Assembly: GCF_000424285.1 (NCBI RefSeq)
Contig: NZ_AUJP01000005.1
Span: 62,001 to 126,000 of the forward strand
Source: Butyrivibrio sp. MB2005
Lineage (GTDB): Bacteria > Bacillota > Clostridia > Lachnospirales > Lachnospiraceae
DNA: 64,000 nt
Reading direction: 5' to 3'
Within the stretch, counting starts at the first letter, position 1; the number at the start of each line of letters is the position of its first letter. The position numbers and the translations under genes are program-made. Below the pieces are notes generated by a model that was not told the DNA's origin, searched no databases, and saw only the letters and a program-made list of their open reading frames with translations. This document shows, piece by piece, positions 7,793 through 16,739 of this stretch.

Positions 7793-8644
7793 TCAATACT
7801 CATCAAGGAAATTATGCCTTACGCCATTCTTTTTATATTCAATTATAGTGTCAACATGAACATTTTCAACGCTTCTGAAAATATTGGTTTCTACAAAAGG
7901 ATTGGTCTTTTTTAGCTCTGCTATAAGCTTCTTTGTCTCAAGACGTTTACTGGTTGATGAACCATCGTCGTTTATGGTACTGCAGGTTTCTGTAAAGTGG
8001 CATGCGCACTGGAGAAAACGAAGCTCATTATAATCTCTCCAGGCACAGATATCCTCTTCTCTTACAAGATACATCGGTCTTATAAGCTCCATTCCCTCAA
8101 AGTTTGTACTGTGAAGCTTGGGCATCATAGACTGAATTTGTCCGCCATAGAGCATACTCATAAGTATTGTCTCTATAACATCATCAAAATGGTGACCCAG
8201 GGCTATTTTGTTACAGCCCAGCTCCTTTGCTTTACTGTAAAGATATCCTCTTCTCATCCTTGCACACAGGTAACAGGGATTTTTCTCTATTGTATCAACC
8301 GTATCAAATATTGTACTTTCAAATATTGTGATCGGTATTCCAAGTACCTTGGCGTTACTCTCAATAAGCGCTCTGTTTTCTGCAACATAACCCGGGTCCA
8401 TGACAAGAAAAGTCAGATCAAAGTTTACATGTCTGTGACGCTGAATTTCCTGAAAAAGCTTTGCCATTAACATAGAATCCTTGCCACCTGAAATACAGAC
8501 AGCAATATGATCGCCTTCTTCTATTAGCTTATAGATTTTACAAGCCTTGGCAAATGGCGCAAAAAGCTGTTTATGATATTTTTTCTGAATACTTTTTTCA
8601 GCACGCTTTATTCTTTCTTCTATATCGTTTGTGATTTCACTCAT
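7793..8644 (-). CDS. TtcA/TtuA-like tRNA thiolation protein
   Basis: A PP-loop ATPase of the TtcA/TtuA group: SGGKDS near residue 53 binds ATP, CYLCARMRRG supplies a CxxC pair, and a later QCAC follows. The cysteines in these enzymes hold an Fe-S cluster used for sulfur transfer to tRNA (2-thiocytidine at position 32 in TtcA). The 283 residues are typical. AAGGAAA precedes the ATG. Whether it is a true TtcA or one of the several clostridial paralogues of unknown specificity cannot be decided from sequence alone. Confidence 0.82.
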   Translation of the reverse strand: MSEITNDIEERIKRAEKSIQKKYHKQLFAPFAKACKIYKLIEEGDHIAVCISGGKDSMLMAKLFQEIQRHRHVNFDLTFLVMDPGYVAENRALIESNAKVLGIPITIFESTIFDTVDTIEKNPCYLCARMRRGYLYSKAKELGCNKIALGHHFDDVIETILMSMLYGGQIQSMMPKLHSTNFEGMELIRPMYLVREEDICAWRDYNELRFLQCACHFTETCSTINDDGSSTSKRLETKKLIAELKKTNPFVETNIFRSVENVHVDTIIEYKKNGVRHNFLDEY

Positions 8645-8801
8645 ATAACTGAAATTTCCTTACTAAATCAAAATTATAAATATATGTCAGATATAACACT
8701 GAGTCAGGAATAACGTCAGGATGTATCCGTATAAGATTTTAAATTCTGTTCGTTTATTCAGCAAGGTGAAAATTTACATTTCACATTTTTCACATTTTCA
8801 T

Positions 8802-8845
8802 AAAAAAACAGTCCCAATACTTCTTTATATTGAGACTGTCTTTTT
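8802..8845. terminator. Bidirectional terminator
   Basis: ACAGTC-CAATA (8808-8819) pairs with TATTG-GACTGT (8828-8839), with one internal mismatch. Seven T follow on the minus strand and five on plus. On minus it ends the small membrane protein gene at 8874-9200. Confidence 0.75.
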
Positions 8846-8873
8846 GAAAATTCTTATTTAAAGTTTTCTTGTA

Positions 8874-9200
8874 TTAATCTGCATTTTCAGAAGAATCTTC
8901 TACTTCTGCACCAGAATCAGCAGCTTCATCAGTGGATGTATTCTCATCGTCTGCTTATTCTGTGGTAGATTCTGTATCAATTGTATCCTCTACTGCTGTA
9001 GCTTCTTCTGTAGATTCAGTGCTTACCGCTTCTGAAGGATGCTTAGCAGCGTATACACGCCATCCTGCAAATGAACATAAAGCTAAAAGAAGTACTAAAC
9101 TACAGATCTTCGCAATCTTAGCATTGCGTTTCTGCTTGGCAAGTCTTGCCTTTCTACCCTTTTTCTCTTTTTTGTACGCATCTACTTTTTCCTGACTCAT
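8874..9200 (-). pseudogene. Small single-pass membrane protein interrupted by an in-frame stop
   Basis: From ATG 9200 (GGGAGG upstream) the frame encodes a very basic cytoplasmic start (KKEKKGRKARLAKQKR), one membrane helix (about 33-52) and an acidic Ser/Thr/Glu-rich outer tail. It hits TAA at 8955-8957 after 81 residues. The same frame then continues for 26 codons of the same acidic character (ADDENTS, EAADSG, EDSSENAD) to a second TAA at 8874, just before the terminator. The tail composition and terminator position indicate one ancestral 108-residue protein with a nonsense change. Because only the disordered tail is lost, the 81-residue form may still work. Family not recognised. Confidence 0.7.
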
Positions 9201-9318
9201 TATTTTTGCCTCCCAAAAAGTTTTTTATCAATGTGTCAAGAATAGCAGGAAAATGTGTTTATTTTTTGAAGAATAAGTCTTAATTCGTAAATATTTAGAA
9301 GTGAAATTTGCTAACAGA

Positions 9319-9399
9319 CTAATTTACCTTCACGCTCTTTTTCTTACTCCAATTTGAGTAGAACTTTTGACCATTCTTCATTGAATATGCTACCTCCAT
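9319..9399 (-). pseudogene. C-terminal remnant of a fibronectin type III surface protein
   Basis: The frame VAYSMKNGQKFYSNWSKKK then VKVN-stop matches the last strands of an FnIII domain. Compare the end of the protein at 19776-21068, which reads YKLVDGNKVISNWSTYKKI then KVK-stop. No upstream portion of a gene remains, so this looks like the tail of a deleted surface protein gene. The rest of the 9201-9536 interval holds nothing else I recognise. Confidence 0.45.
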
Positions 9400-9536
9400 T
9401 CCCCTGAAATTTAAGTTAAAACTGCTTATGCTCTAATATAATGATACCTAATTTCATTAGATAAAAGGCCATTTTCATGTTTATTTAATAGAAATTTTAG
9501 CTGGTATATAGGAAGGATTTTGATTGTTTCGAAAAC

Positions 9537-9566
9537 AAAAGAGCTGACGTTTAAATCAGCTCTTTT
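9537..9566. terminator. Bidirectional terminator after the lipoprotein gene
   Basis: AAAAGAGCTGA (9537-9547) and TCAGCTCTTTT (9556-9566) form a perfect 11-bp stem with an 8-nt loop. It lies about 45 nt past the stop of the lipoprotein at 9611. Confidence 0.8.
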
Positions 9567-9610
9567 GCACAACATCATTCTGAGTTTCATAGTCTCCTGT
9601 TTTTGCTTAA

Positions 9611-10324
9611 TCAGTCAGGATAAGGCATCTGAAACACCTGCTTCTCATCATCTTTTCTGGAGTACAGGATTCCATCCTTGGAATAAAAGGTTTCGTTTTG
9701 CACATCACAATTAAAGTATATAGCTGGCTCATAAAAGATAATGCTACCATCATCCTGCCTGAAACCAACGTATGGATTATTGACGAAACCACCGTAAATA
9801 TCTACACTATTGATATTTTTTCCAAGATTTATTGTGAAGGTGAGTTTTTCGAAGGAAATTGGCGCATCATATAAGGACTCATCTTCACCTTTATAGTCTA
9901 CTATTTTTTCATATAAAGGATTTTGCTTCATGTATTCTAACCTTGCATTATTCGCTTCCTCCCATTCCGGGGTACCTTCCTGAAGAGGTTTTCCATAAGG
10001 GCCTGTCCACTCTTCGAAGCCTTCATCGAATGACTTTAGTTTAATTCCGAAAAAATCAGGAACTCCAATATTCTTGAAGCCGCCAAGTTCTGTTATTTTC
10101 TCGCCTTCATCGGTGACATCCGGAATGTCTATAGTCAATCCTTCCTCTGATCCATCCCAAAGATACTCTTCAACGAGGCCTTCATGACTTATTTGGCCTA
10201 TTGTTATTTCCAGATCTCCCATACGGATATCAGTGTTGCCTGTTAATGATCTATTGCCGCAGGCTGTTATTATGATAAAAAAGATGAGAAATAATGCTGG
10301 AAAAATATATCGAATATGCTTCAT
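9611..10324 (-). CDS. Lipoprotein of unknown function
   Basis: Translation from ATG 10324 (AGGAGA upstream) gives 237 residues with a lipoprotein signal peptide, lipobox IITAC near residue 22, so it should be anchored on the outer face of the membrane. The mature part is acidic with many Gly, Tyr and Trp (YLWDGSEEG, EEWTGPYGKP, VDIYGGFVNNPYVGF). I do not recognise a family. The frame is open 36 codons further upstream but without ribosome site or sensible signal sequence. Its promoter region shares a 44-bp block with the one upstream of 21143-21364, suggesting common control. Confidence 0.75.
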   Translation of the reverse strand: MKHIRYIFPALFLIFFIIITACGNRSLTGNTDIRMGDLEITIGQISHEGLVEEYLWDGSEEGLTIDIPDVTDEGEKITELGGFKNIGVPDFFGIKLKSFDEGFEEWTGPYGKPLQEGTPEWEEANNARLEYMKQNPLYEKIVDYKGEDESLYDAPISFEKLTFTINLGKNINSVDIYGGFVNNPYVGFRQDDGSIIFYEPAIYFNCDVQNETFYSKDGILYSRKDDEKQVFQMPYPD

Positions 10325-10431
10325 GAAACTAGTTCTCCTGATTATAATAATAAAAATTTGTATTACTGAAAATAAACTACGAAAAATATGTTTATATGAA
10401 TTGTAGAACATTATATTTTTGCGACAATACA

Positions 10432-10502
10432 AGTATATTCGATTATTGTTCAGAAATGTTTACGGAATTTGAATAAATTGATGCATAATTCGTACTTGAC
10501 AA
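10432..10502 (-). promoter_or_regulatory. Promoter region with conserved 44-bp block, copy A
   Basis: Plus-strand 10459-10502 matches 21469-21512 at about 35 of 44 positions, including 19 identical bases (CATAATTCGTACTTGACAA) and TTACGGAA. On the minus strand a -10-like TATACT (10432-10437) lies 21 bp downstream of the block, so the block covers the -35 and upstream region of the lipoprotein gene. A regulator or alternative sigma factor site is inferred. Confidence 0.5.
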
Positions 10503-10536
10503 CAGGAAAATCAAGTGATACCTAAAAAATACAATG

Positions 10537-10571
10537 GAAGCGATAATCGTTTGTATTACGACTATCGCTTC
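10537..10571. terminator. Terminator after the GH120 gene
   Basis: GAAGCGATA (10537-10545) pairs with TATCGCTTC (10563-10571). On the minus strand an A/T-rich run with TTTTTT lies shortly downstream. It closes the xylo-oligosaccharide operon. Confidence 0.65.
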
Positions 10572-10590
10572 TTTATAGTTTTTTTCTTTC

Positions 10591-12603
10591 TTATTCTATT
10601 TCAAGTTTTCCGTAAAGCACTTCTTTTGAGCTGTCTGCTGATGCGAAGGGCCCGGGGATAATATCCGTTCCTCTATGATTTCCAAGGAAATCAACATCAA
10701 AAGTAATAGGTGTTCCGTCAGGATTCTCGAACTTCTGCTCGGGCTCGAAGGCTTCGCCAAGAGTCTCTGTGGAGATCATATCTACCTTGAAGGACTTAAG
10801 GATATCATAGATGTTGGTATCAAGGAACCAGTCGCCATCTTTCTCTGTGACATCTACAGTTACTTTTCCTGAGTTATCAATGAAGGCGTTCTTTTCGTTT
10901 TTCCAGGGTGTTGCTCCTTCAAAATAAGCATTACCATCAATCCAAACAGGAAGATGTGAGAAATGAGCAGCCTCATGTTTTCTCATGTTGGGATACTCTT
11001 CTTCCATATCGAACTGCTTTATCCATTCATCATAAGTAGGATATTCATCCCAACAGTAAGTGCCAACCTTTCTGTTTTCAATCTGCTTCTCATTTGGATT
11101 GGAGTCGTTTTCAAGTACCCAGTCTTCAGAAGGCCATTTCTGTATGAAAATATTGTTGTAGAAACGATCATCGCCGTGGAGAATTGTCATGAAGCCCATA
11201 ACCTCTGTTCTGTGAGGAATATGGTATGGGGTATATCTCCAACCTGTGCCCTCTCCAACCATTGTAAATGAGCCTGCGCAGAGGTTGTGAACCATGGCAA
11301 CACCCTGAGTAGCAACGCGAAGTGATACATCTGAAAGCAGGATGTTGTTATCGATAAGCGTAGGGCCGTGACCAACTTCTACGAAAATATCCTGACAGGT
11401 CATGCCACCCTGCAGCTGCTTAGCAAAAGAGGGGCGCTCATTGTCGTGAAGAAGGTTCTGGCTGATACGTGTTCCCTGAGCTTCCCAGTCACACCAGATG
11501 CCCATTGTGCAGTTATGAATGTGATTTCTTCGCATAACAACGTCGATTGCCGCATGCATTTTGATACCTGCAATCTCGGCACCGCCAAGCTCCATCATGT
11601 TGTTGATATGATGAATATGGTTATCTTCAATAATGCTGAAAACACCGCCCTGACGACCGATGATACCACCCTGCTCGCAGTGATGGATGTTGTTACGACG
11701 GATGATGTGACCGCCGATTTTTTCCTTGAGCCATCCATAGTACTGACCGCGGCATACGGAATCTCTTTCCATCTGAGTGGGGCTCTTTACATGCTTTGTT
11801 GTGTAATAGTGATTGTTGTCAGGATCATAGTAACGACCGACACATATTCCTGCGCACTTACTGCCCCATATCTCACAGTCTTCTATGATCCAACCCTTAC
11901 TCCAGTGAGGACTGATCATACCGTCCTGATATGCTGCAGGCGGAGCCCAGGTGGTAGCTGCCTTGTTGATATTAAAACCGCTGACTGTGATGTAGCCTAC
12001 TCCTTCTTTTCCGGGCATAAAGCATTCGCGTCTTACATTTATCTCAACATTTTCTTTATTGGGGTCAGCGCCTCCAAAATTTGCATAGATTATAGTTTCA
12101 TCATTTTCAGTATCCTGCTCGGCGTACCATTTTCTCTTTGAATTTTCGGGATCCCATGAGCATTCATAGACTTTTGCTTCGATGCATTCATCCAAAGTTA
12201 CTGCTTCATATAGAGCCTGATCATTAAGCCATACGCAGCCTGTATGTTTATTGGGCGTTGCAAAATACCAGTCGCCATAAACAAGGGTTGTATAGGGATT
12301 GTATTCGCCAAATATTCCATTTTTTACCTTAGTTACCCATACATCACCTTGGAATTTTTTCCAACCTGTTACCTTTTCAGCACCTGTAATAATGGCGCCA
12401 AGAGGCTTTTCGCTTCTGTAAACTATTCTGTTTTCTTCTGTGCCGGCATTTATTGGATCAACGTATTCTCTGTAGGTTCCGGGAGCTACGATGACTTCAT
12501 CACCGAGCTTTGCAATTGCTGCCGCCTGATTTATTCTCTTAAAAGGCAGCTCAAAAGTTCCATTTCCATCATGTGTCGCATTAGCATTTACGTAAATTTT
12601 CAT
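10591..12603 (-). CDS. GH120-type beta-xylosidase (parallel beta-helix)
   Basis: The 670 residues match glycoside hydrolase family 120, a right-handed beta-helix fold whose characterised members release xylose from xylo-oligosaccharides. The N-terminus is typical (GNGTFELPFKRINQA, VAPGTYREYV). Core motifs are GADPN, INVRRECF, WSKGWIIEDCEIWG, EIAGIKMHAAIDV and GIWCDWEAQGTR. By comparison with the Thermoanaerobacterium enzyme, the Asp of CDWEAQG should be the nucleophile and the Glu of FVEVGHGP the acid/base. No signal peptide, so it acts in the cytoplasm on imported sugar. It is last in the ABC-GH3-GH120 operon. Specificity for xylosides is inferred from the family. Confidence 0.87.
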   Translation of the reverse strand: MKIYVNANATHDGNGTFELPFKRINQAAAIAKLGDEVIVAPGTYREYVDPINAGTEENRIVYRSEKPLGAIITGAEKVTGWKKFQGDVWVTKVKNGIFGEYNPYTTLVYGDWYFATPNKHTGCVWLNDQALYEAVTLDECIEAKVYECSWDPENSKRKWYAEQDTENDETIIYANFGGADPNKENVEINVRRECFMPGKEGVGYITVSGFNINKAATTWAPPAAYQDGMISPHWSKGWIIEDCEIWGSKCAGICVGRYYDPDNNHYYTTKHVKSPTQMERDSVCRGQYYGWLKEKIGGHIIRRNNIHHCEQGGIIGRQGGVFSIIEDNHIHHINNMMELGGAEIAGIKMHAAIDVVMRRNHIHNCTMGIWCDWEAQGTRISQNLLHDNERPSFAKQLQGGMTCQDIFVEVGHGPTLIDNNILLSDVSLRVATQGVAMVHNLCAGSFTMVGEGTGWRYTPYHIPHRTEVMGFMTILHGDDRFYNNIFIQKWPSEDWVLENDSNPNEKQIENRKVGTYCWDEYPTYDEWIKQFDMEEEYPNMRKHEAAHFSHLPVWIDGNAYFEGATPWKNEKNAFIDNSGKVTVDVTEKDGDWFLDTNIYDILKSFKVDMISTETLGEAFEPEQKFENPDGTPITFDVDFLGNHRGTDIIPGPFASADSSKEVLYGKLEIE

Positions 12604-12624
12604 AGGAAATCCTCTTTTCTTAAA

Positions 12625-12655
12625 AGCCGGAGAAGGAAAGACCCTTTCTCCGGCT
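12625..12655 (-). other. Intercistronic hairpin between GH3 and GH120 genes
   Basis: AGCCGGAGAA (12625-12634) pairs perfectly with TTCTCCGGCT (12646-12655). On the minus strand it is followed by TTTTAAG, a weak T-run. It may act as a partial terminator or an mRNA-stabilising structure that sets the ratio of the two enzymes. Confidence 0.6.
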
Positions 12656-12674
12656 ATGAAAAACCTTATGCAGG

Positions 12675-14750
12675 TTACAATGTGATCTGTGTTTTTACTA
12701 AATCTTCAAGGGCTTCGCTGGAACCAAGGTAAATAGGATACTCCATCTTCTCAAGAACCCATTTTCTCTCTACAGGATTGTAGTATTTAAGCTTTTCAAG
12801 AGGTGTCTTAACAGTGACAACCTTGGACTCTCCTGCCTTTAAGAATACCTTCTCAAAACCGCGAAGCTGTCTAACCGGACGATCTACAGCAGAGTTCTCA
12901 AAACCTGCATAGAGCTGTACAACTTCGCCGCCGTCTCTGCCACCGGTATTTGCAACAGTTACCTTTGCAACAAGCTCATCACCCTCAACAGCTACGCTGG
13001 GATCACTGATCTTGAAGGTGGTATAGCTAAGTCCGAATCCATATGGGATAAGGGGCTTAACGTTATTCTTATCAAGTCTTGTGTATCCGTGGTAATACTC
13101 GTAGTACTGATCTGTGGCTTCCCAGTCAACCTTCGGAAGATCTTCTTCTTTGTAAGGAACAACGAAAGGAAGTTTTCCTGAAGGATTAACGTCGCCAAAG
13201 ATTATCTCAGCCAGGGCTGTTCCGCCTTCCATTCCGGGATAATATGCCATGAGCACGGAGTTCACTTTATCTATCCAGTCTGTCATCATGATCATGTTGC
13301 CGCCGATAAGAACTACAACGGATTTTTCATTGATGCTTCCTGTCTCCTGAAGGAGCTTTACATCTTCATCGTGAAGTCCAAGTCCCTTCTTTCTGTCGCC
13401 TCCGATAGAACCTGTGTAGTTATCTGTAGTATCTGATGAAATGAATTCACCCTCATCATCATGGTTATATCCGACAACATATATAACTGCATCAGCTTCA
13501 GCAGCAATCTTCTTTACTTCATCAAGGTCTGCGCCATCAGAATATAAAATTTCAGCGGAAGGAACAGCTTCCTTTATGCCCTGCAAAGGAGTTTTTACAT
13601 AAGGCGGTCTAACCCAGCTTGAACCCTGATCTCCGATTACATTTGCATCTGCAAGCTTCCCGACTACTGCAAGCTTCTTGATTCCCTTATCCAAAGGAAG
13701 GACATTTTTATTTTTTACAAGTGTAATAGCTTCTTCTGCGGCCCTCTTAGCCAGGTCAATGTGCTCTTTTGAGCCAACTACTGACATGTCATATTCCTTG
13801 TGATCTTTATCAAAAGCAAGGATTGTACGAACGATTCTGACTGCCGCATCATCGATTCTGCTCTCGGGAACAAAGCCGTCTTTTACTGCCTGAACGAGTC
13901 TTGGACCAAAGAACTGTGTCCAGAGCATCTCCATATCCTGTCCGCCGTTTGCGGCTTCTACGGTATCAAGAACGCCCCAGCAGAAATCCGACATTACAAA
14001 GCCGTCAAAATCCCATTCTTTTTTCAGAACCTGACTTAAAAGGTATTTGTGATGTCCGCACTGTACGCCGTTATAGCGGTTGTAAGAACTCATAATGCTG
14101 GCACAACCTGCATCCACGCAATCCTTGAAGTGAGGAAGATATACCTCCTGCTCGGTTCTCTGATCGCAGGTAACGCTTACCTTGAATCTGGCATTTTCCA
14201 TGTCGTTAAAAGCATAGTGCTTTACGCATGCCATGATATCTTCGCTCTGAACACCCTTTACAAGAGAAGCACCCATTCTTCCTATCTGATAGGTTTCTTC
14301 GCCGTAGGTCTCCTGGCTTCTGCCCCATCCGGGATTGTAAGGAAGATTGATACAAACGCCTGCAAAAAGGTTGCCGCCAAAAGCTCTTACTTCCTGACCT
14401 ATGGCATGTCCGATTTCTTCTTCCAGTGCAGGATTAAAGGTTGCACCTCTTGCCATGGAAACAGGAAAACAGGTTGTTTGGTTATTTCCGCAAACAACGC
14501 CTCTTGGGCCGTCTGCAAACTTCATGGGAGGAACGCCCTTATCAGGAAGGCCGCCTGCTTCGTAAGGTTTTACATTATAATGGGCACCTTCTTCTGTTCC
14601 AAGAACCAGCTCCATTATTTCACTTTCCTTCATGGACGTAGCATCGATATTACCGGCCATGAGGCTAACCTTCTCTTCAAGACTAAGTTCCCCAACAATT
14701 TGTCTGGCTTTTTCGTCGAAAGTCATTCTGTAAGTTTTATCTTTTTTCAT
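12675..14750 (-). CDS. Glycoside hydrolase family 3 protein (beta-glucosidase/xylosidase)
   Basis: A 691-residue GH3 enzyme with the usual order: (beta/alpha)8 domain, alpha/beta sandwich, C-terminal FnIII-like domain. Catalytic nucleophile Asp is in VMSDFCWGV. Substrate-site motifs KHYAFNDMENAR (Lys-His pair) and NLPYNPGWGRSQETYGE are present. The C-terminal domain shows PYGFGLSYTTF and AGESKVV. No signal peptide, so intracellular. Placed between sugar ABC permeases and a GH120 enzyme, it probably completes hydrolysis of imported xylo- or gluco-oligosaccharides. Exact specificity cannot be read from sequence. Confidence 0.93.
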   Translation of the reverse strand: MKKDKTYRMTFDEKARQIVGELSLEEKVSLMAGNIDATSMKESEIMELVLGTEEGAHYNVKPYEAGGLPDKGVPPMKFADGPRGVVCGNNQTTCFPVSMARGATFNPALEEEIGHAIGQEVRAFGGNLFAGVCINLPYNPGWGRSQETYGEETYQIGRMGASLVKGVQSEDIMACVKHYAFNDMENARFKVSVTCDQRTEQEVYLPHFKDCVDAGCASIMSSYNRYNGVQCGHHKYLLSQVLKKEWDFDGFVMSDFCWGVLDTVEAANGGQDMEMLWTQFFGPRLVQAVKDGFVPESRIDDAAVRIVRTILAFDKDHKEYDMSVVGSKEHIDLAKRAAEEAITLVKNKNVLPLDKGIKKLAVVGKLADANVIGDQGSSWVRPPYVKTPLQGIKEAVPSAEILYSDGADLDEVKKIAAEADAVIYVVGYNHDDEGEFISSDTTDNYTGSIGGDRKKGLGLHDEDVKLLQETGSINEKSVVVLIGGNMIMMTDWIDKVNSVLMAYYPGMEGGTALAEIIFGDVNPSGKLPFVVPYKEEDLPKVDWEATDQYYEYYHGYTRLDKNNVKPLIPYGFGLSYTTFKISDPSVAVEGDELVAKVTVANTGGRDGGEVVQLYAGFENSAVDRPVRQLRGFEKVFLKAGESKVVTVKTPLEKLKYYNPVERKWVLEKMEYPIYLGSSEALEDLVKTQITL

Positions 14751-14787
14751 ACCGAGTTGTCCTTTCTGTTTTCACAAGGAAGTTCTG

Positions 14788-15702
14788 TTAGCCTTTAACA
14801 GCACCTGCCATCATACCTTTAACGAGCTTATCCTGGAACACGATGAAGAGTGTGATCATGGGAAGTACTGATAAGGTAAGAACTGCCATGATAATCGGGA
14901 TATCCAGGGAATGCTCACCCTTAAACTGTCCAAGAGCAAGCGGTAATGTCTTGTGCTCAGGGCTGATAAGTAAGGTATTTGCAAATGCGAACTCATTCCA
15001 CATTGAAACGCCGTTATAGATTGCAAGTGTTGACAATCCTGATTTTGATAAAGGAAGGATCATCATAAAGAAATTCTGATAGCGGTTGCAGCCATCGATT
15101 TCTGCCGACTCTTCTATCTCTCTCGGAATAGTTTTCATAAATGCTGTAAGAATGAAAACTGACATAGGAAGTGCAAATGCAACATAGGGACCTATCAAAG
15201 CTTTAAGTGAATCGTAGAATCCAACGGTAGTTGTCAGCTTGAAGATAGGGATAAGTGTTACGTGCATGGGCACAGACATCATTGCTACAATCGTTGCATA
15301 GATAAAAGGGTTTAATTTAAAACTCATTCTTGCAAGAGGATATGCAGCAAACGATGAGATGATCAGCATAAGTACAAGTGAAATTGCAACAACCAGTACG
15401 CTTCGGAAGAAATATCCAAAGAAGCCATGGGTAACAACCTCTACATAGTTGTTGAAATACCAGGGATCCGGAAGATGGAAAACACCCTGCTGCAGCATAT
15501 CGAACTGCTTACGGAAGGAGTTCATTATCATGAAGAAAAACGGTGTAAGCGTAAGGACAAGCTGAATCAGCGCAAAGATAATTGCTATCGTCCATGCGAT
15601 CCTGGATTTTATCTTGGACATGCGATAATCAGTATCATTTGATTTTCCGAGACTGTTTATATCTACTGCCATAGTACCACCATTCAAATTGTTATCTGTC
15701 AT
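14788..15702 (-). CDS. Carbohydrate ABC transporter permease (MalG type)
   Basis: A 304-residue inner-membrane permease with six predicted helices and the EAA loop that contacts the ATPase (EIEESAEIDGCNRYQNFF, then LPLSKSG). The N-terminal part before the first helix is long and hydrophilic. It follows the partner permease by 2 nt. Together with the binding protein it forms an oligosaccharide importer. No ATP-binding gene is in the operon, so a shared MsmK/UgpC-type ATPase encoded elsewhere is expected. Confidence 0.92.
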   Translation of the reverse strand: MTDNNLNGGTMAVDINSLGKSNDTDYRMSKIKSRIAWTIAIIFALIQLVLTLTPFFFMIMNSFRKQFDMLQQGVFHLPDPWYFNNYVEVVTHGFFGYFFRSVLVVAISLVLMLIISSFAAYPLARMSFKLNPFIYATIVAMMSVPMHVTLIPIFKLTTTVGFYDSLKALIGPYVAFALPMSVFILTAFMKTIPREIEESAEIDGCNRYQNFFMMILPLSKSGLSTLAIYNGVSMWNEFAFANTLLISPEHKTLPLALGQFKGEHSLDIPIIMAVLTLSVLPMITLFIVFQDKLVKGMMAGAVKG

Positions 15703-15704
15703 AT

Positions 15705-16616
15705 TTAATATTCCTCCTTAACCTTAAATACCTTGTTAAAGAGTAATGCGATTGCCGTTATCAAAATGAACATTCCGGCTGCCACGCAGGAACCGTAGCC
15801 CATGTTAAATTGCTGGAATGAAAGTTTGTACATGTAGGTCGCCATGAGCTCTGTAGAACCTGACGGTCCACCCTGTGTCATGTTCCAGATCATATCGAAG
15901 TACTTAAGTGATCCGATAAGAGACATTGTGCAGGCTGTTTTGAAGATCGGTCCAAGAAGAGGTATGGCAATCATGCGAATGTACTGCCCTCTGGTAGCAC
16001 CGTCGATTACAGCAGCTTCATAGATCGTGGTATCGATGTTTCCATATCCGGCGATGAAGTAAACCATATAAAAAGGTGTGAACTGCCATGCCATAACACC
16101 GATAACTGTGTAAAGTGCATTAGGTGCTGTACCAAGTAAATCGATTGTGGTTCTTTTACCATTTATAAGTGTTGCCAGAGAAGAAATGATTCCTCCGTTT
16201 GTTGCCAAAGCATAGTTAAAAAGGAATGCTATAGCAACTGAACTCATAAGATAAGGTAAAAACCATATTACTTTGAAGATATTGAATTTTTTGCCTCCGG
16301 CATCAAGGAATGTTGCGAGCAGCATACCGAGAGGAATCTGAATAAGTATGGAAAATACCATTACTATCAGATTGTGCTGAAATGATTTCCAGAACATTGC
16401 ATCCTTTAAAAGAGCTTTCCAGTTATCAAGACCGATAAATACTCTTCCTGCCGAGATGCCGTTCCATTTATATCCGCTGATAGCGAATGTATCAATTACG
16501 GGATATACTATGAAAATTGCAATCAGTAAGAGCGCCGGAAGCAGGAACACTGTTGCTGCTTTGGCTGTACTCTTTGCTTTTGCCTGAGCAAGCCCCATAT
16601 TGTTACTTTTATCCAC
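15705..16616 (-). CDS. Carbohydrate ABC transporter permease (MalF/UgpA type)
   Basis: A 303-residue permease with an extended first helix (FLLPALLLIAIFIVYPV), the EAA-type cytoplasmic loop IYEAAVIDGATRGQYIRMIA and the C-terminal NMGYGSCVAAGMFI segment. It is the first permease after the binding protein gene and pairs with the MalG-type permease that follows at once. The 124-bp gap before it contains a strong hairpin, which probably lowers its expression relative to the binding protein. Confidence 0.92.
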   Translation of the reverse strand: MDKSNNMGLAQAKAKSTAKAATVFLLPALLLIAIFIVYPVIDTFAISGYKWNGISAGRVFIGLDNWKALLKDAMFWKSFQHNLIVMVFSILIQIPLGMLLATFLDAGGKKFNIFKVIWFLPYLMSSVAIAFLFNYALATNGGIISSLATLINGKRTTIDLLGTAPNALYTVIGVMAWQFTPFYMVYFIAGYGNIDTTIYEAAVIDGATRGQYIRMIAIPLLGPIFKTACTMSLIGSLKYFDMIWNMTQGGPSGSTELMATYMYKLSFQQFNMGYGSCVAAGMFILITAIALLFNKVFKVKEEY

Positions 16617-16658
16617 GTTATCTCCTTCCTGTCGCCCTTAGGCGAATAAATAAGCAAA

Positions 16659-16692
16659 ACTGCCCGCAGGAAAATAGTTATCCTGCGGGCAG
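16659..16692 (-). other. Intercistronic hairpin between binding protein and permease genes
   Basis: CTGCCCGCAGGA (16660-16671) and TCCTGCGGGCAG (16681-16692) form a perfect 12-bp GC-rich stem with a 9-nt loop. On the minus strand TTTTG follows. It fits a partial terminator or 3'-end protector giving more binding protein than permease, as known for maltose-type operons. It is followed by a smaller CGCC/GGCG hairpin near 16633. Confidence 0.7.
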
Positions 16693-16739
16693 CGGTTTTA
16701 ATATCCAGCCGCAGCTAAGTAATTAAAAATCTTATTCTA

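Noticed and set aside
11368-12141. 257-residue plus-strand ORF
   Set aside because: Lies wholly antisense to the GH120 gene, has no recognisable motifs or ribosome site, and its composition follows from the sense codons.
14049-14798. 249-residue plus-strand ORF
   Set aside because: Antisense shadow of the GH3 gene with no family features.
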